A stretch of DNA of 14,191 nucleotides, from positions 4,583-18,773 of the forward strand of contig JAGDWR010000046.1 in NCBI GenBank assembly GCA_023269865.1. The letters run 5' to 3'. The DNA is from Candidatus Methanodesulfokora sp. GTDB lineage: Archaea > Korarchaeota > Korarchaeia > Korarchaeales > Korarchaeaceae. A program made the translations under genes and the position numbers. The notes under the pieces were generated by a model, which saw only the letters and a program-made list of their open reading frames with translations, was not told the DNA's origin and did not search any database. Shown here piece by piece: positions 1 to 6,881 of this stretch (position 1 is its first letter; every line of letters begins with the position of its first letter).

Positions 1-19
1 AAAAAAACCTGAAATAATA

Positions 20-166
20 TCACTGGCCTATATAAAGGTCTTTAAAAAATTTCGCGCTTATCCATAGAGCTACTTCTTCTAACGATAATTCAAAAAGATT
101 CCTCCAAGACCTGATCGGCTCTCCCTGTTTTCAAGAATCTTATGAATAAATTTAAGCATAAAATGA
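20..166. other. AT-rich stretch at window edge, no confident gene
   Basis: I see no complete gene here. The plus strand has a TATA-like word, cctatataaagg, at about 28-39, which could serve a promoter but has no visible start codon at leaderless distance. The minus strand has an in-frame stretch of 36 sense codons (130 down to 23, stop at 20-22) with no ATG, GTG or TTG start. It may be a gene scrap or chance. Just past the tRNA 3' end the minus strand reads TTTT followed by more T-rich sequence (about 164-150), which could end tRNA transcription. Confidence 0.35.
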
Positions 167-251
167 TGCGGGGGGTGGGATTTGAACCCACGAACCCCTT
201 AGGGACGAGGTCCTAAGCCTCGCGCCTTTGACCTGGCTTGGCTACCCCCGC
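167..251 (-). tRNA. tRNA-Leu (anticodon UAG)
   Basis: A complete type II tRNA on the minus strand. The 7-bp acceptor stem GCGGGGG/CCCCCGC is all G-C, as expected in a thermophile. The D arm is closed by GCC/GGC. The anticodon stem is CGAGG/CCTCG with loop CTTAGGA, so the anticodon is UAG (leucine CUN codons). A long variable arm with a CCC/GGG stem and the T arm GTGGG-TTCAAAT-CCCAC follow. The discriminator base is A, the leucine identity base, at 167. The 3' CCA is not encoded and must be added. No intron is seen. The gene follows the VWA gene on the same strand by 32 nt and has its own TATA box at 273-280. Confidence 0.96.
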
Positions 252-272
252 CTGAGAATCCTCTCGAATGTG

Positions 273-280
273 GATATAAA
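273..280 (-). promoter_or_regulatory. TATA box of tRNA-Leu
   Basis: The minus strand reads TTTATATC, centred about 25-26 nt from the first base of the mature tRNA at 251. That is the usual archaeal TATA-to-start distance, so transcription probably begins at or within a base or two of the mature 5' end. The box sits in the short gap just after the VWA gene's stop codon. Confidence 0.6.
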
Positions 281-283
281 CAT

Positions 284-1264
284 CTAATTCATAAATATGT
301 TAGATAGGACTTCTGGTATCCTGCTGATGCTGTTCACCTCAAACACCCTTCCTTTTCCAGCTTCTGCTATCTTAATACAGTTTATTCTCCCCACATTATC
401 CCTCCTTCCCTCTATTCTGACTACATTTAACATCCTCATGTTTCTTGCTATCTCCAGGGGATCCCCTCCGACGTTGTAATTCCCATCTGTTATCAGGACA
501 TACTTACATTCGCCCAGCATATCTCTCTCCCTTTTAGCTGCTATTAGAGCTTCTCTCATATTTGTATAGCCTATTGGGCTAAGATCAAGTATTTTTTCAA
601 CGATCTCTTCCACTCTAACCTTTTTTCCAGCACTTTTAAGGACCTCAGCCCTATCGCTAAACGCTATCACAGAGTAATCGCCAAATCTGACAGCATAAGC
701 AACAGAAGCTGCGAGTATGGAGGCCAATGTCATCTTCTTCCCTGTCATTGATCCACTTGAATCTATTATTATGACAGCAGATCTCCTCAAATCCCTCCTC
801 TCAAGCCCAACTATATCCTCATAGGACACCTCATCAATTCTTTTCGATTTCTCAACAATTTTCTCCAGAGTATCCTCAAGTGAGAAATCCATTGGAGGAG
901 AGTAATCAACTTTCCTCATCCTGTGCTTTCCTCTCATAGCAGAATACAGTCTTATTCCCTCCTTTACAAGTATCCTGCTGAGAATGGCTCTGAACATCCT
1001 TCTAGCCCTCTCGTTCATGTTCCATCTGATCGCCCTATATAGCCTAACTCCTTTTTCTGGTTTTATCTCCACTTCAGATAGAAAGATTGGATTTCTCAGG
1101 TTATCTGAGACAACTCTTGCAACTACATCCCTGCTAATTCCAGCTAATGATATAAGACTATCTATATCGCTTATGGATGAGACAGCAGCTCTTTCAATAA
1201 GACTGTAATCTATCGGCACTCTTGAATCCAGATGGATCTTTTCATGAAGTTCTTGAGGCTTCAT
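284..1264 (-). CDS. VWA (von Willebrand factor A) domain protein, MoxR partner
   Basis: A 326-residue cytoplasmic protein with no signal peptide or membrane segment. The N-terminal half (about 1-160) is helical, charged and not assigned. The C-terminal half (about 163-326) is a VWA fold with a complete metal-ion-dependent adhesion site: D168-S-S-G-S172, T234 in GYTNM and D260 in LITDG. VWA proteins encoded next to MoxR ATPases generally act with them as a chaperone-like pair that remodels or inserts cofactors into a target complex; the target here is unknown because no client gene is adjacent. Its ATG lies 8 nt after the moxR stop, so the two are surely co-transcribed. There is no Shine-Dalgarno motif: that space is filled by one arm of a perfect palindrome (1266-1283). 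Confidence 0.88.
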   Translation of the reverse strand: MKPQELHEKIHLDSRVPIDYSLIERAAVSSISDIDSLISLAGISRDVVARVVSDNLRNPIFLSEVEIKPEKGVRLYRAIRWNMNERARRMFRAILSRILVKEGIRLYSAMRGKHRMRKVDYSPPMDFSLEDTLEKIVEKSKRIDEVSYEDIVGLERRDLRRSAVIIIDSSGSMTGKKMTLASILAASVAYAVRFGDYSVIAFSDRAEVLKSAGKKVRVEEIVEKILDLSPIGYTNMREALIAAKRERDMLGECKYVLITDGNYNVGGDPLEIARNMRMLNVVRIEGRRDNVGRINCIKIAEAGKGRVFEVNSISRIPEVLSNIFMN

Positions 1265-1265
1265 C

Positions 1266-1283
1266 GGGGGATTTAAATCCCCC
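1266..1283. repeat. Perfect 18-nt palindrome at the moxR-VWA junction
   Basis: The sequence GGGGGATTTAAATCCCCC is a perfect inverted repeat of two 9-nt arms. It contains the moxR stop codon (TAA at 1275-1273, minus strand) and ends one base before the VWA start codon. As RNA it could fold into a hairpin (5 G-C pairs plus A-U pairs), or as DNA it could bind a dimeric protein. No run of T follows, so it is not an ordinary terminator. Confidence 0.6.
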
Positions 1284-2136
1284 TCGCTTGCTGAAAAACC
1301 TCTTTTGAGAGAACTCTATCAACTATTCTTCTTATTATCTCTTCCTCAGATCCAACTACATCCTCCCTGAGCTCTATTCTCTTGGGAAGGACCATCATTG
1401 CTATCTCATGCCAGCTCATCTCACTTGATTCAGCCAAAACAGCCATGTCTATTGCAGCTCTCACAGATGCACCCCTCTTCACAGCAGGATCTCTTCTGGT
1501 CTCTCTTACTATTGAGACAGCTATCTTTACAACTTCCTCTCTTTTTGCTCCACTTCTTAACCTGACTATCTCCTCCTCTTCCTCCTGGCTTTGATAATCC
1601 AACTTTATCAGGACAAATCTGTCCTTCAACGCCTCAGAAAGCCTTGTCACTCCTATGCTCTCCTCCGGATTTTGCGTTGCTATGACAAGAAAGCCATCCT
1701 TTGCTCTTATCTGTCCAAGATGAGGTATGCCTATTATTCCCTCGTCCATTGCAGGAAGAAGGGCATTTTGTGCTGAGTCGGGAAGTCTGTTTAACTCATT
1801 TATGAAAAGTATTCCCCCTTTCTTCGCAGCAGTTGTGAGAGGACCTTCAACAAATGAGCTCTCCACATATCCATTTTTCAGGACAGAAGGGGGATCCCAG
1901 TGACCTATCAACTTGTTCTCATCGAGTCTTTCATCTCCGTCAACTCTTATGAAATCCCTCGACATGTACTCGGAGACCGATCTTGCAAGAAGGGTCTTTC
2001 CAACTCCCACAGGACCCTCCAGTAGCACATGTCTATTTGCTCTTATCGCCGAAAGAATCATTGCTAGCTCTCTGTCTCTTCCAACTATTCCATATCTAGC
2101 CTTTATCTCCTCGACTTCCTCTTTCAAGCTCTTCAT
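1273..2136 (-). CDS. MoxR-family AAA+ ATPase
   Basis: A 287-residue AAA+ ATPase of the MoxR type. Walker A is G41-P-V-G-V-G-K-T48. Walker B is ILFINE ending at E114, followed by LNR. Sensor 1 is N156 in ATQNP, and R173 in ALKDRF is the likely arginine finger. MoxR ATPases use ATP hydrolysis to help assemble or activate protein complexes, almost always with a VWA partner, which here is the next gene. The C-terminal lid (about 195-287) is intact and the length is near the family norm. A TATA-like box centred 26-27 nt before the ATG, with no Shine-Dalgarno site, suggests a leaderless two-gene transcript. The natural substrate cannot be read from the sequence. Confidence 0.92.
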   Translation of the reverse strand: MKSLKEEVEEIKARYGIVGRDRELAMILSAIRANRHVLLEGPVGVGKTLLARSVSEYMSRDFIRVDGDERLDENKLIGHWDPPSVLKNGYVESSFVEGPLTTAAKKGGILFINELNRLPDSAQNALLPAMDEGIIGIPHLGQIRAKDGFLVIATQNPEESIGVTRLSEALKDRFVLIKLDYQSQEEEEEIVRLRSGAKREEVVKIAVSIVRETRRDPAVKRGASVRAAIDMAVLAESSEMSWHEIAMMVLPKRIELREDVVGSEEEIIRRIVDRVLSKEVFQQARGI

Positions 2137-2158
2137 CTAGGGATAGTAGCAGGAAGAG

Positions 2159-2166
2159 AATATAAA
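2159..2166 (-). promoter_or_regulatory. TATA box of the moxR-VWA operon
   Basis: The minus strand reads TTTATATT, centred about 26.5 nt from the A of the moxR ATG at 2136. That places the transcript start at or next to the start codon (leaderless mRNA). It lies in the 92-nt gap between moxR and the end of deoC. Confidence 0.6.
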
Positions 2167-2228
2167 TTTCTAGCTATGCGGGAGATCTCAAAATAAGAAA
2201 CAAATTAAGCTTATCCCTGATAGATCAG

Positions 2229-2885
2229 CTAATCTGGAGCTCCTTTTAGGATCTCAGGGCCTGTGCTAGTTCCTATCCGGCTTGCTCCAGCTTTTATCAT
2301 CTCTAGGGCCTGATCATAACTTCTTATTCCACCAGCAGCTTTTATTTTCAGTTTATCTCCAGCTATTCTCTTCAACAAGGCTATATCTTCAGCTGTCGTT
2401 GCTCTCTGGAGGAAACCGGTTGAAGTCTTGACGAAATCAGCCCCTCCATCGATTATTGCATCACAAGCAGCTTTAACTTCCTCCTCAGATAAAAGGGAAA
2501 CTTCTATTATGACTTTGACATGCTCGAAGTTGAACTTTACAACAGATCTTATCTCCTTGACCACATCGTTGTATCTCCCGCTTCTTAAAGCCCCTATGTT
2601 CATCACCATATCAGCCTCATCTGCTCCCATCTCAGCTATGTATCCAGCTTCCTTCTCCTTCACTTCAGCAAAAGTTGAACCTAGCGGGAATCCAACAACT
2701 CCAGCAACTTTTATGCCACTTCCCCTTAGTAGCTTGGATGCTAAGCCTACATACCAAGGGTTAACGCAAACAGCATAGAATCCCATCTGTTTTGCCTCGT
2801 CGACAAGTCTTTTTACATCCTCCTCAGTGGCTTGGGGTTTTAATAGAGTATGATCTATCATTTTCGCAAGTTCTTCTCTCCTCAC
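2229..2885 (-). CDS. deoC: Deoxyribose-phosphate aldolase
   Basis: Cleaves 2-deoxyribose 5-phosphate to glyceraldehyde 3-phosphate and acetaldehyde (EC 4.1.2.4), the last step of deoxynucleoside breakdown. It is a class I TIM-barrel aldolase of 218 residues, the short archaeal/bacterial length. The family opening IDHTLLKP is at 10-17. The catalytic residues are visible: D92 in ADMVMN, Schiff-base lysine K153 in DFVKTSTGF and K182 in KAAGGIR. I use the GTG start at 2885 because it keeps the N-terminal helix before IDHTLL and has a Shine-Dalgarno site (GAGGTG, 5 nt upstream). The start lies inside cmk, giving an unusually long same-strand overlap of 62 nt. It is the last gene of the kae1-cmk-deoC operon. 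Confidence 0.95.
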   Translation of the reverse strand: MRREELAKMIDHTLLKPQATEEDVKRLVDEAKQMGFYAVCVNPWYVGLASKLLRGSGIKVAGVVGFPLGSTFAEVKEKEAGYIAEMGADEADMVMNIGALRSGRYNDVVKEIRSVVKFNFEHVKVIIEVSLLSEEEVKAACDAIIDGGADFVKTSTGFLQRATTAEDIALLKRIAGDKLKIKAAGGIRSYDQALEMIKAGASRIGTSTGPEILKGAPD

Positions 2886-3441
2886 AGAACCACCTCTTCA
2901 CGTACATGAGCACCAACTTAAAGGCATCATCTTCATCAAGCTTCGTCGTGTCAAGCACTAAATTAAAGGGGGTTAAATCCTCATCGAGCCTAAAGCCATA
3001 AAGCCTATCATAAAGCTCTATGGACGATCTATCCTTCTTTTCTATTGCTTCCTTTGCCTCCTCTACCGAGATTCCATCTCTTCTTGACACCCTTTTAGCT
3101 CTCTCCTCTATATCAGCCTTCAGGTATATTTTCACTGCATCTCTCTTTTTATATAAATATGAAGCAGTCCAAGAGTCAACGAGCACATTTTCCTCCTTTT
3201 CCATAATCTCAAGAAGCCGTCTATCCACCTCCCTATCATATTCCTCCCTTTCTTTCCTCTTATTCATGGCTTTTTCTCCCTCCTCTGTCTCCCACCAACC
3301 AGCATATCCTGCTTTTTCTCCAGCTATTATCTGTTTTAGGAGATCTCCTCCTGAGACATACTTGAGGCCAAGCTCCTTGGCAAGCTTTTTTCCTAGGGTG
3401 CTCTTTCCAGATCCTGTTAGACCTGTTATGACTATCTTCAT
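2824..3441 (-). CDS. cmk: Cytidylate kinase-like P-loop nucleotide kinase
   Basis: A small cytoplasmic P-loop kinase of 205 residues. The P loop is G7-LTGSGK-S14-T, with KYVSGGDLLK (28-37) in the place of the archaeal cytidylate kinase segment that follows the P loop. The order, and an R-rich lid near 113-121 (ERAKRVSRR), fit the archaeal Cmk family, which phosphorylates CMP and dCMP. VLVDSWTAS (86-94) replaces the more usual acidic-glycine-arginine stretch after strand 3, so the substrate may differ, and another NMP kinase or an uncharacterised paralogue is possible. A strong Shine-Dalgarno site, GGAGGTGA, precedes the ATG, 15 nt after kae1. The last 20 residues overlap deoC in another frame and look like a read-on tail. 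Confidence 0.7.
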   Translation of the reverse strand: MKIVITGLTGSGKSTLGKKLAKELGLKYVSGGDLLKQIIAGEKAGYAGWWETEEGEKAMNKRKEREEYDREVDRRLLEIMEKEENVLVDSWTASYLYKKRDAVKIYLKADIEERAKRVSRRDGISVEEAKEAIEKKDRSSIELYDRLYGFRLDEDLTPFNLVLDTTKLDEDDAFKLVLMYVKRWFCEERRTCENDRSYSIKTPSH

Positions 3442-3456
3442 GAACTCACCTCCAAC

Positions 3457-4443
3457 TCAATTTTCGTCTATATCCACAAGGGGCCATTGGACATCATCTA
3501 TCCTCCAGTATGGCTTTATGTTGCTCTCCTCATGGCTCAAAGGGCCTATGTATTTAAATGATAAGATAGCAGTCCAAGCTATCATAGCACCATTATCTCT
3601 GGAGAACTCGGCAGGTGGGACCTTTAGAACAGCATTCCTCTCCTTGCACATGATTCTCATCTTCTCTTGGAGCCTTGGAGATGCAGCAACTCCTCCAACA
3701 AGAAGGAGTTCATTCTTTCCTGTATGAGCAAGAGCTCTTTCAGCTACTTCTGCTATCATAGATGTGCATACCTCGACGAAGCTCCAGATGACATCCTCCT
3801 TTCTAAGCCCAGATTTTATGAGTCTTTCAGCTTCCGTTAATATTCCACTGAATGCAAGATCCATCCCCTTGACAGTATAGGGCAGATCTATCCATCTTCC
3901 AACTACTCTGTCTATCTCAGGTCCAGCTGGAAATCCGAGGCCAACTATCCTTCCCAACTTCTCCTGCGCATTTCCGAAGCCTATGTCAAGTGTTTCGCCC
4001 ATGACAACATATCTATCTGAGACATGAGTCAATATCTGTGTGTTTCCTCCCGATATATAGACGATAACAGGGTCTTTTGCCTTTGTGAGGAGCCTTCCTA
4101 TCTCCACATGGGCTATTGGGTGATTTACCCCTACCATAGGAATTTCCAAGAGTTTTGATAAAGCTCTTGCAATGCTAGCTCCGACTGAGAGAGCCTGCCA
4201 TATTCCTGGTCCTTGGGAGAACCCAATGATATCAATATCCTTCAGGCTTATAGATGCACTATCTAAAGCTCTTTTTATTGTCTCAGCAGCTTTTCTTGCA
4301 TGATGTTCTGCTACATCAAACGGTTTCATTCCTCCTCCTTCAGAAGAGTATGATGATATCTCATTTGCCAGTATTCTGCCTCTTTCATCAACTATTCCTA
4401 CCCCAAATGTGTGCGCAGTGGACTCTATGCCCATTGCTATCAA
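3457..4443 (-). CDS. kae1: Kae1, catalytic subunit of the KEOPS tRNA t6A complex
   Basis: Transfers threonylcarbamoyl to A37 of ANN-decoding tRNAs, working within KEOPS with Bud32, Cgi121 and Pcc1. It has the ASKHA fold. With the TTG start at 4443, which gives the family-like opening IAMGIESTAHT, the metal ligands are H108 and H112 in NHPIAH, Y129 in VYISGG and D283 in SRDNGAMIA; the spacing matches known archaeal Kae1. The N-terminal AEHHA motif is also present. At 328 residues there is no fused Bud32 kinase. A longer reading starts at TTG 4455, and ATG 4434 would cut into strand 1. A GGGAG word lies 5 nt before the chosen start. The gene heads the kae1-cmk-deoC operon and is divergent from map. 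Confidence 0.93.
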   Translation of the reverse strand: MIAMGIESTAHTFGVGIVDERGRILANEISSYSSEGGGMKPFDVAEHHARKAAETIKRALDSASISLKDIDIIGFSQGPGIWQALSVGASIARALSKLLEIPMVGVNHPIAHVEIGRLLTKAKDPVIVYISGGNTQILTHVSDRYVVMGETLDIGFGNAQEKLGRIVGLGFPAGPEIDRVVGRWIDLPYTVKGMDLAFSGILTEAERLIKSGLRKEDVIWSFVEVCTSMIAEVAERALAHTGKNELLLVGGVAASPRLQEKMRIMCKERNAVLKVPPAEFSRDNGAMIAWTAILSFKYIGPLSHEESNIKPYWRIDDVQWPLVDIDEN

Positions 4444-4470
4444 ACTGACTCCCAAGCAAGTGGGAATCCT

Positions 4471-4480
4471 TTTATATTTA
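4471..4480. promoter_or_regulatory. Shared TATA element between kae1 and map
   Basis: TTTATATTTA reads as a TATA box on both strands (TAAATATAAA in reverse). On the plus strand its centre is about 24.5 nt from the map ATG at 4500, so map is probably leaderless. On the minus strand its centre is about 32 nt from the TTG chosen for kae1, leaving a leader of only a few bases. No second TATA-like box is seen in the roughly 55-nt gap. Confidence 0.6.
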
Positions 4481-4499
4481 GGTGTTGTGAAAAACCTTG

Positions 4500-5411
4500 A
4501 TGAGCGAAGAAGATGATTACTTCAGAGCTGGGGAGGCTCTTTCATCAATTCTAAATAGGTGGCAGTCAAAAATAAAGGAAGGCATGAGTCTTATATCGAT
4601 AGCAGAGGATATAGAGAAGGAAATAATGGATATGGGGATGAAACCAGCTTTTCCGGTAAACTTATCAATGAACGAGATAGCGGCCCATTACACGCCTTTC
4701 CCCTCAGATAGGTCGTATGTGCAAAAAGGTTCAGTCCTCAAGCTTGATGCTGGGATAGTGCTAAATGGATGCATAGTTGATGCTGCTAGAACCATATGCT
4801 TTAACGATTCATACAAAAAGATATCAGATGTAGCCAGAGAGGCTTTTTATGAAGCTGTTAAGGTAATGAAACCTGGAGCTAGGATAATGGATGTAAGCAG
4901 GGCTATATATGAGAGCATAAAGAATGGAGGGATGAAGCCAATAAAGAACCTAGCGGGACACAAAATAACAAAGTATAAGCTTCATTCAGGCATAGATATA
5001 CCAAATTACATCTCTCTCAGCCTATATAAGCTGAAGCCTGGGGATGTATTTGCAGTTGAGCCCTTTGTGACAACATTTGAGGGGGAGGGAATTGTGTTAA
5101 ATGATAACAGAGTCTATATATTCTCCTTCAAAAAGAATGTGAGAACCAGCTCCAGCTCAGAGAAGACAATTATGAGGCTGGCACAAAAACAATTCATGGG
5201 CCTTCCCTTCTGCGAGAGATGGGTGAAAAAAGAGATGGGAAAAAACCTAGACGATAGGGATATAGCTCAATTGCTGAGAGTGCTCGCTAAAAAAGGAGGA
5301 CTATACGATTATCCAGTTCTAGTGGAAGCCAGAGGGATGCCTGTTGCTCAGTATGAGAACACTGTTATGATAACAGAAGATGGAGCTGTTATTTTGACGG
5401 AGAAGGGTTGA
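4500..5411 (+). CDS. map: Methionine aminopeptidase, type II
   Basis: Removes the initiator methionine from nascent proteins (EC 3.4.11.18). It is a 303-residue pita-bread fold enzyme of the archaeal/eukaryotic type II. The five dinuclear metal ligands are in order: D83 in KLDAG, D94 in IVDAART, H154 in LAGHK, E187 in AVEPF and E286 in QYENT. H63 in AAHYTP and H162 in LHSGI are the usual active-site histidines. The type II helical insertion lies at about 205-270. I chose ATG 4500 rather than the adjacent in-frame TTG 4497 because it sits at leaderless distance from the TATA box. It is followed after a single base by hjc, so the two form an operon. Confidence 0.95.
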   Translation: MSEEDDYFRAGEALSSILNRWQSKIKEGMSLISIAEDIEKEIMDMGMKPAFPVNLSMNEIAAHYTPFPSDRSYVQKGSVLKLDAGIVLNGCIVDAARTICFNDSYKKISDVAREAFYEAVKVMKPGARIMDVSRAIYESIKNGGMKPIKNLAGHKITKYKLHSGIDIPNYISLSLYKLKPGDVFAVEPFVTTFEGEGIVLNDNRVYIFSFKKNVRTSSSSEKTIMRLAQKQFMGLPFCERWVKKEMGKNLDDRDIAQLLRVLAKKGGLYDYPVLVEARGMPVAQYENTVMITEDGAVILTEKG

Positions 5412-5412
5412 A

Positions 5413-5832
5413 ATGAAGAGAGGGGTGAAAGCTGAGAGGGATCTACTGGACCTATTCTGGTCCAATGGAATAGCTGCCCTGAGAGTAGCTGGGAGTGGCT
5501 CTACAGGTCATCCAGCATCTGATCTCATAGCTGGAATTAATGGCAGGTTTTTCCTCATAGAGGTGAAGACAACTTCAGGTGAAAAAGTTTATTTGGATCC
5601 AGAAGAGGTGAAGGAGCTCGAGAAGCTCTCATCTATGATGGGAGCTGAGGCCTGGGTAGCAGTCAAGTTTAAAAAAAGTGAAAGGGGATTCTATCTCATA
5701 AAGCTCTCAGATATAGAAAGTACCGGGAGGGGATACGGAATATCAATAGATCTAGCTAGGAAGAAAGGGATAAAACATGAGGTTTTCATAAATATAATAT
5801 CAGGCAGGATAGCTGGATTAGATCTTCACTAG
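5413..5832 (+). CDS. hjc: Holliday junction resolvase Hjc
   Basis: A 139-residue archaeal endonuclease that cuts four-way DNA junctions in recombination and repair as a homodimer. The nuclease core is complete: E8 in KAERDL, R24 in ALRVAGSGS, D37 in ASDLIA and E50-V-K52 in LIEVKT, which together match the catalytic set of Hjc. The length is in the normal range (about 120-150). The ATG starts one base after the map stop codon, so translation is coupled; a GGAG word lies about 10 nt upstream. Its stop codon overlaps the endA stop codon on the other strand through the shared word CTAG at 5829-5832. Confidence 0.93.
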   Translation: MKRGVKAERDLLDLFWSNGIAALRVAGSGSTGHPASDLIAGINGRFFLIEVKTTSGEKVYLDPEEVKELEKLSSMMGAEAWVAVKFKKSERGFYLIKLSDIESTGRGYGISIDLARKKGIKHEVFINIISGRIAGLDLH

Positions 5833-6881
5833 ATCCTAGTCCATGATATTTTGTAGTTTATTATTCTATCCTCTTTTAGAACGCTTATGATAAGCTCCTT
5901 TCTCACGCTTGTAGCTATTCTCCCGACTCTTATCAGATCTACAGGAGCTATTTTGTCATCGTAGCTGCTGATCAAGCAGAGATATGGGGCATGTTCTAGT
6001 CCAGGGCCCTTTTCATAGAGCATGAAGTTTGCCCCGTACTTTTGAGCTGGCTTTACAACATAACCCAAGTCCCTCCAATATGAAAACACAGTTAGCCTCG
6101 ATCTTATATCACCTTTTATCCTCATCGCCAGGTTGAGGAGCTCCTCATCATTTATCTCTCCCCCATTAGATTTTCTAACAGTAAGAACTCCCTTCCTCAT
6201 CAGGTATATCGACTCCATGAGGTTTAACTGCAGCTTTGCCTTGAATTTTTCATTTATCTGGGGTTTTCTGATGCCAAGAGGATGGCCCCAGAATCCTCTT
6301 CTGTAGAGCTCCCCTCCTACATCCTCATCCCATATGATAACCCTGTCATGTATCAAAGTTCCCTCAGCTTTAGGCAGGCTTTTTTCATCTTTTACCCTCT
6401 TTGGATTGAATAGCTTAGCCTCATAATAAACCACATCAAGTCTATCATCAACTATTGCTAGAAAGAGTTCCTTTCTAAGCTTACCTGCTGTGCTTAGAGA
6501 TCTTATTATTTCTCCATGTCTGAGAATGTCGTCCTCCTGAAGTGGAAGAACAAGGACTCTGGCAGAAGCTTCTCCTATCCTTGCCCCTTCTGGATAGAGC
6601 CTTAGAAACGGAGTATTTCTTTCATTTACAACAACTTTCCCCCTATTTCTAAGATCGGAGTAAACTACATACTTGACAAAAAGGTTCGGATCACTGGCTA
6701 GAGTCTCAAGGGCATCTCTTAAAGGTACTTTTATTGTTCCTCTCTGAACTAAGGATGCTAGCTCAATTGGATCAAGCTCTAAGCCATCGTCCGAAAGCTC
6801 ACCATATCCCTCAAGATATAGCTCCTTTACAAGCTTGCCTGTCAATATTATTCTTCCATTTTCCCTTCTGATCATCTTCAT
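5829..6881 (-). CDS. endA: tRNA-splicing endonuclease EndA, two-repeat form
   Basis: Cleaves archaeal pre-tRNAs at bulge-helix-bulge intron borders. At 350 residues it is about twice the single-domain form and contains two EndA repeats. The C-terminal repeat (about 217-350) holds the catalytic triad Y289 (FMLYEKG), H297 (LEHAPY) and K328 (SVRKEL). The N-terminal repeat (about 1-157) keeps the fold but has no histidine at the matching place (YPEGARIGEA), so it is a structural copy. This is the architecture of the homodimeric alpha2 enzymes, whereas single-domain subunits form alpha4 or (alpha-beta)2 enzymes. I chose ATG 6881, overlapping the upstream stop as TGATG; GTG 6884 and ATG 6875 are alternatives. 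It is co-transcribed with the oxidoreductase gene upstream. Confidence 0.93.
   Translation of the reverse strand: MKMIRRENGRIILTGKLVKELYLEGYGELSDDGLELDPIELASLVQRGTIKVPLRDALETLASDPNLFVKYVVYSDLRNRGKVVVNERNTPFLRLYPEGARIGEASARVLVLPLQEDDILRHGEIIRSLSTAGKLRKELFLAIVDDRLDVVYYEAKLFNPKRVKDEKSLPKAEGTLIHDRVIIWDEDVGGELYRRGFWGHPLGIRKPQINEKFKAKLQLNLMESIYLMRKGVLTVRKSNGGEINDEELLNLAMRIKGDIRSRLTVFSYWRDLGYVVKPAQKYGANFMLYEKGPGLEHAPYLCLISSYDDKIAPVDLIRVGRIATSVRKELIISVLKEDRIINYKISWTRI

Noticed and set aside
3020..3727. Long plus-strand open frame of 235 codons
   Set aside because: It is antisense to cmk and the end of kae1, both of which have clear family motifs. Its serine- and leucine-rich translation is the usual shadow of charged coding sequence.
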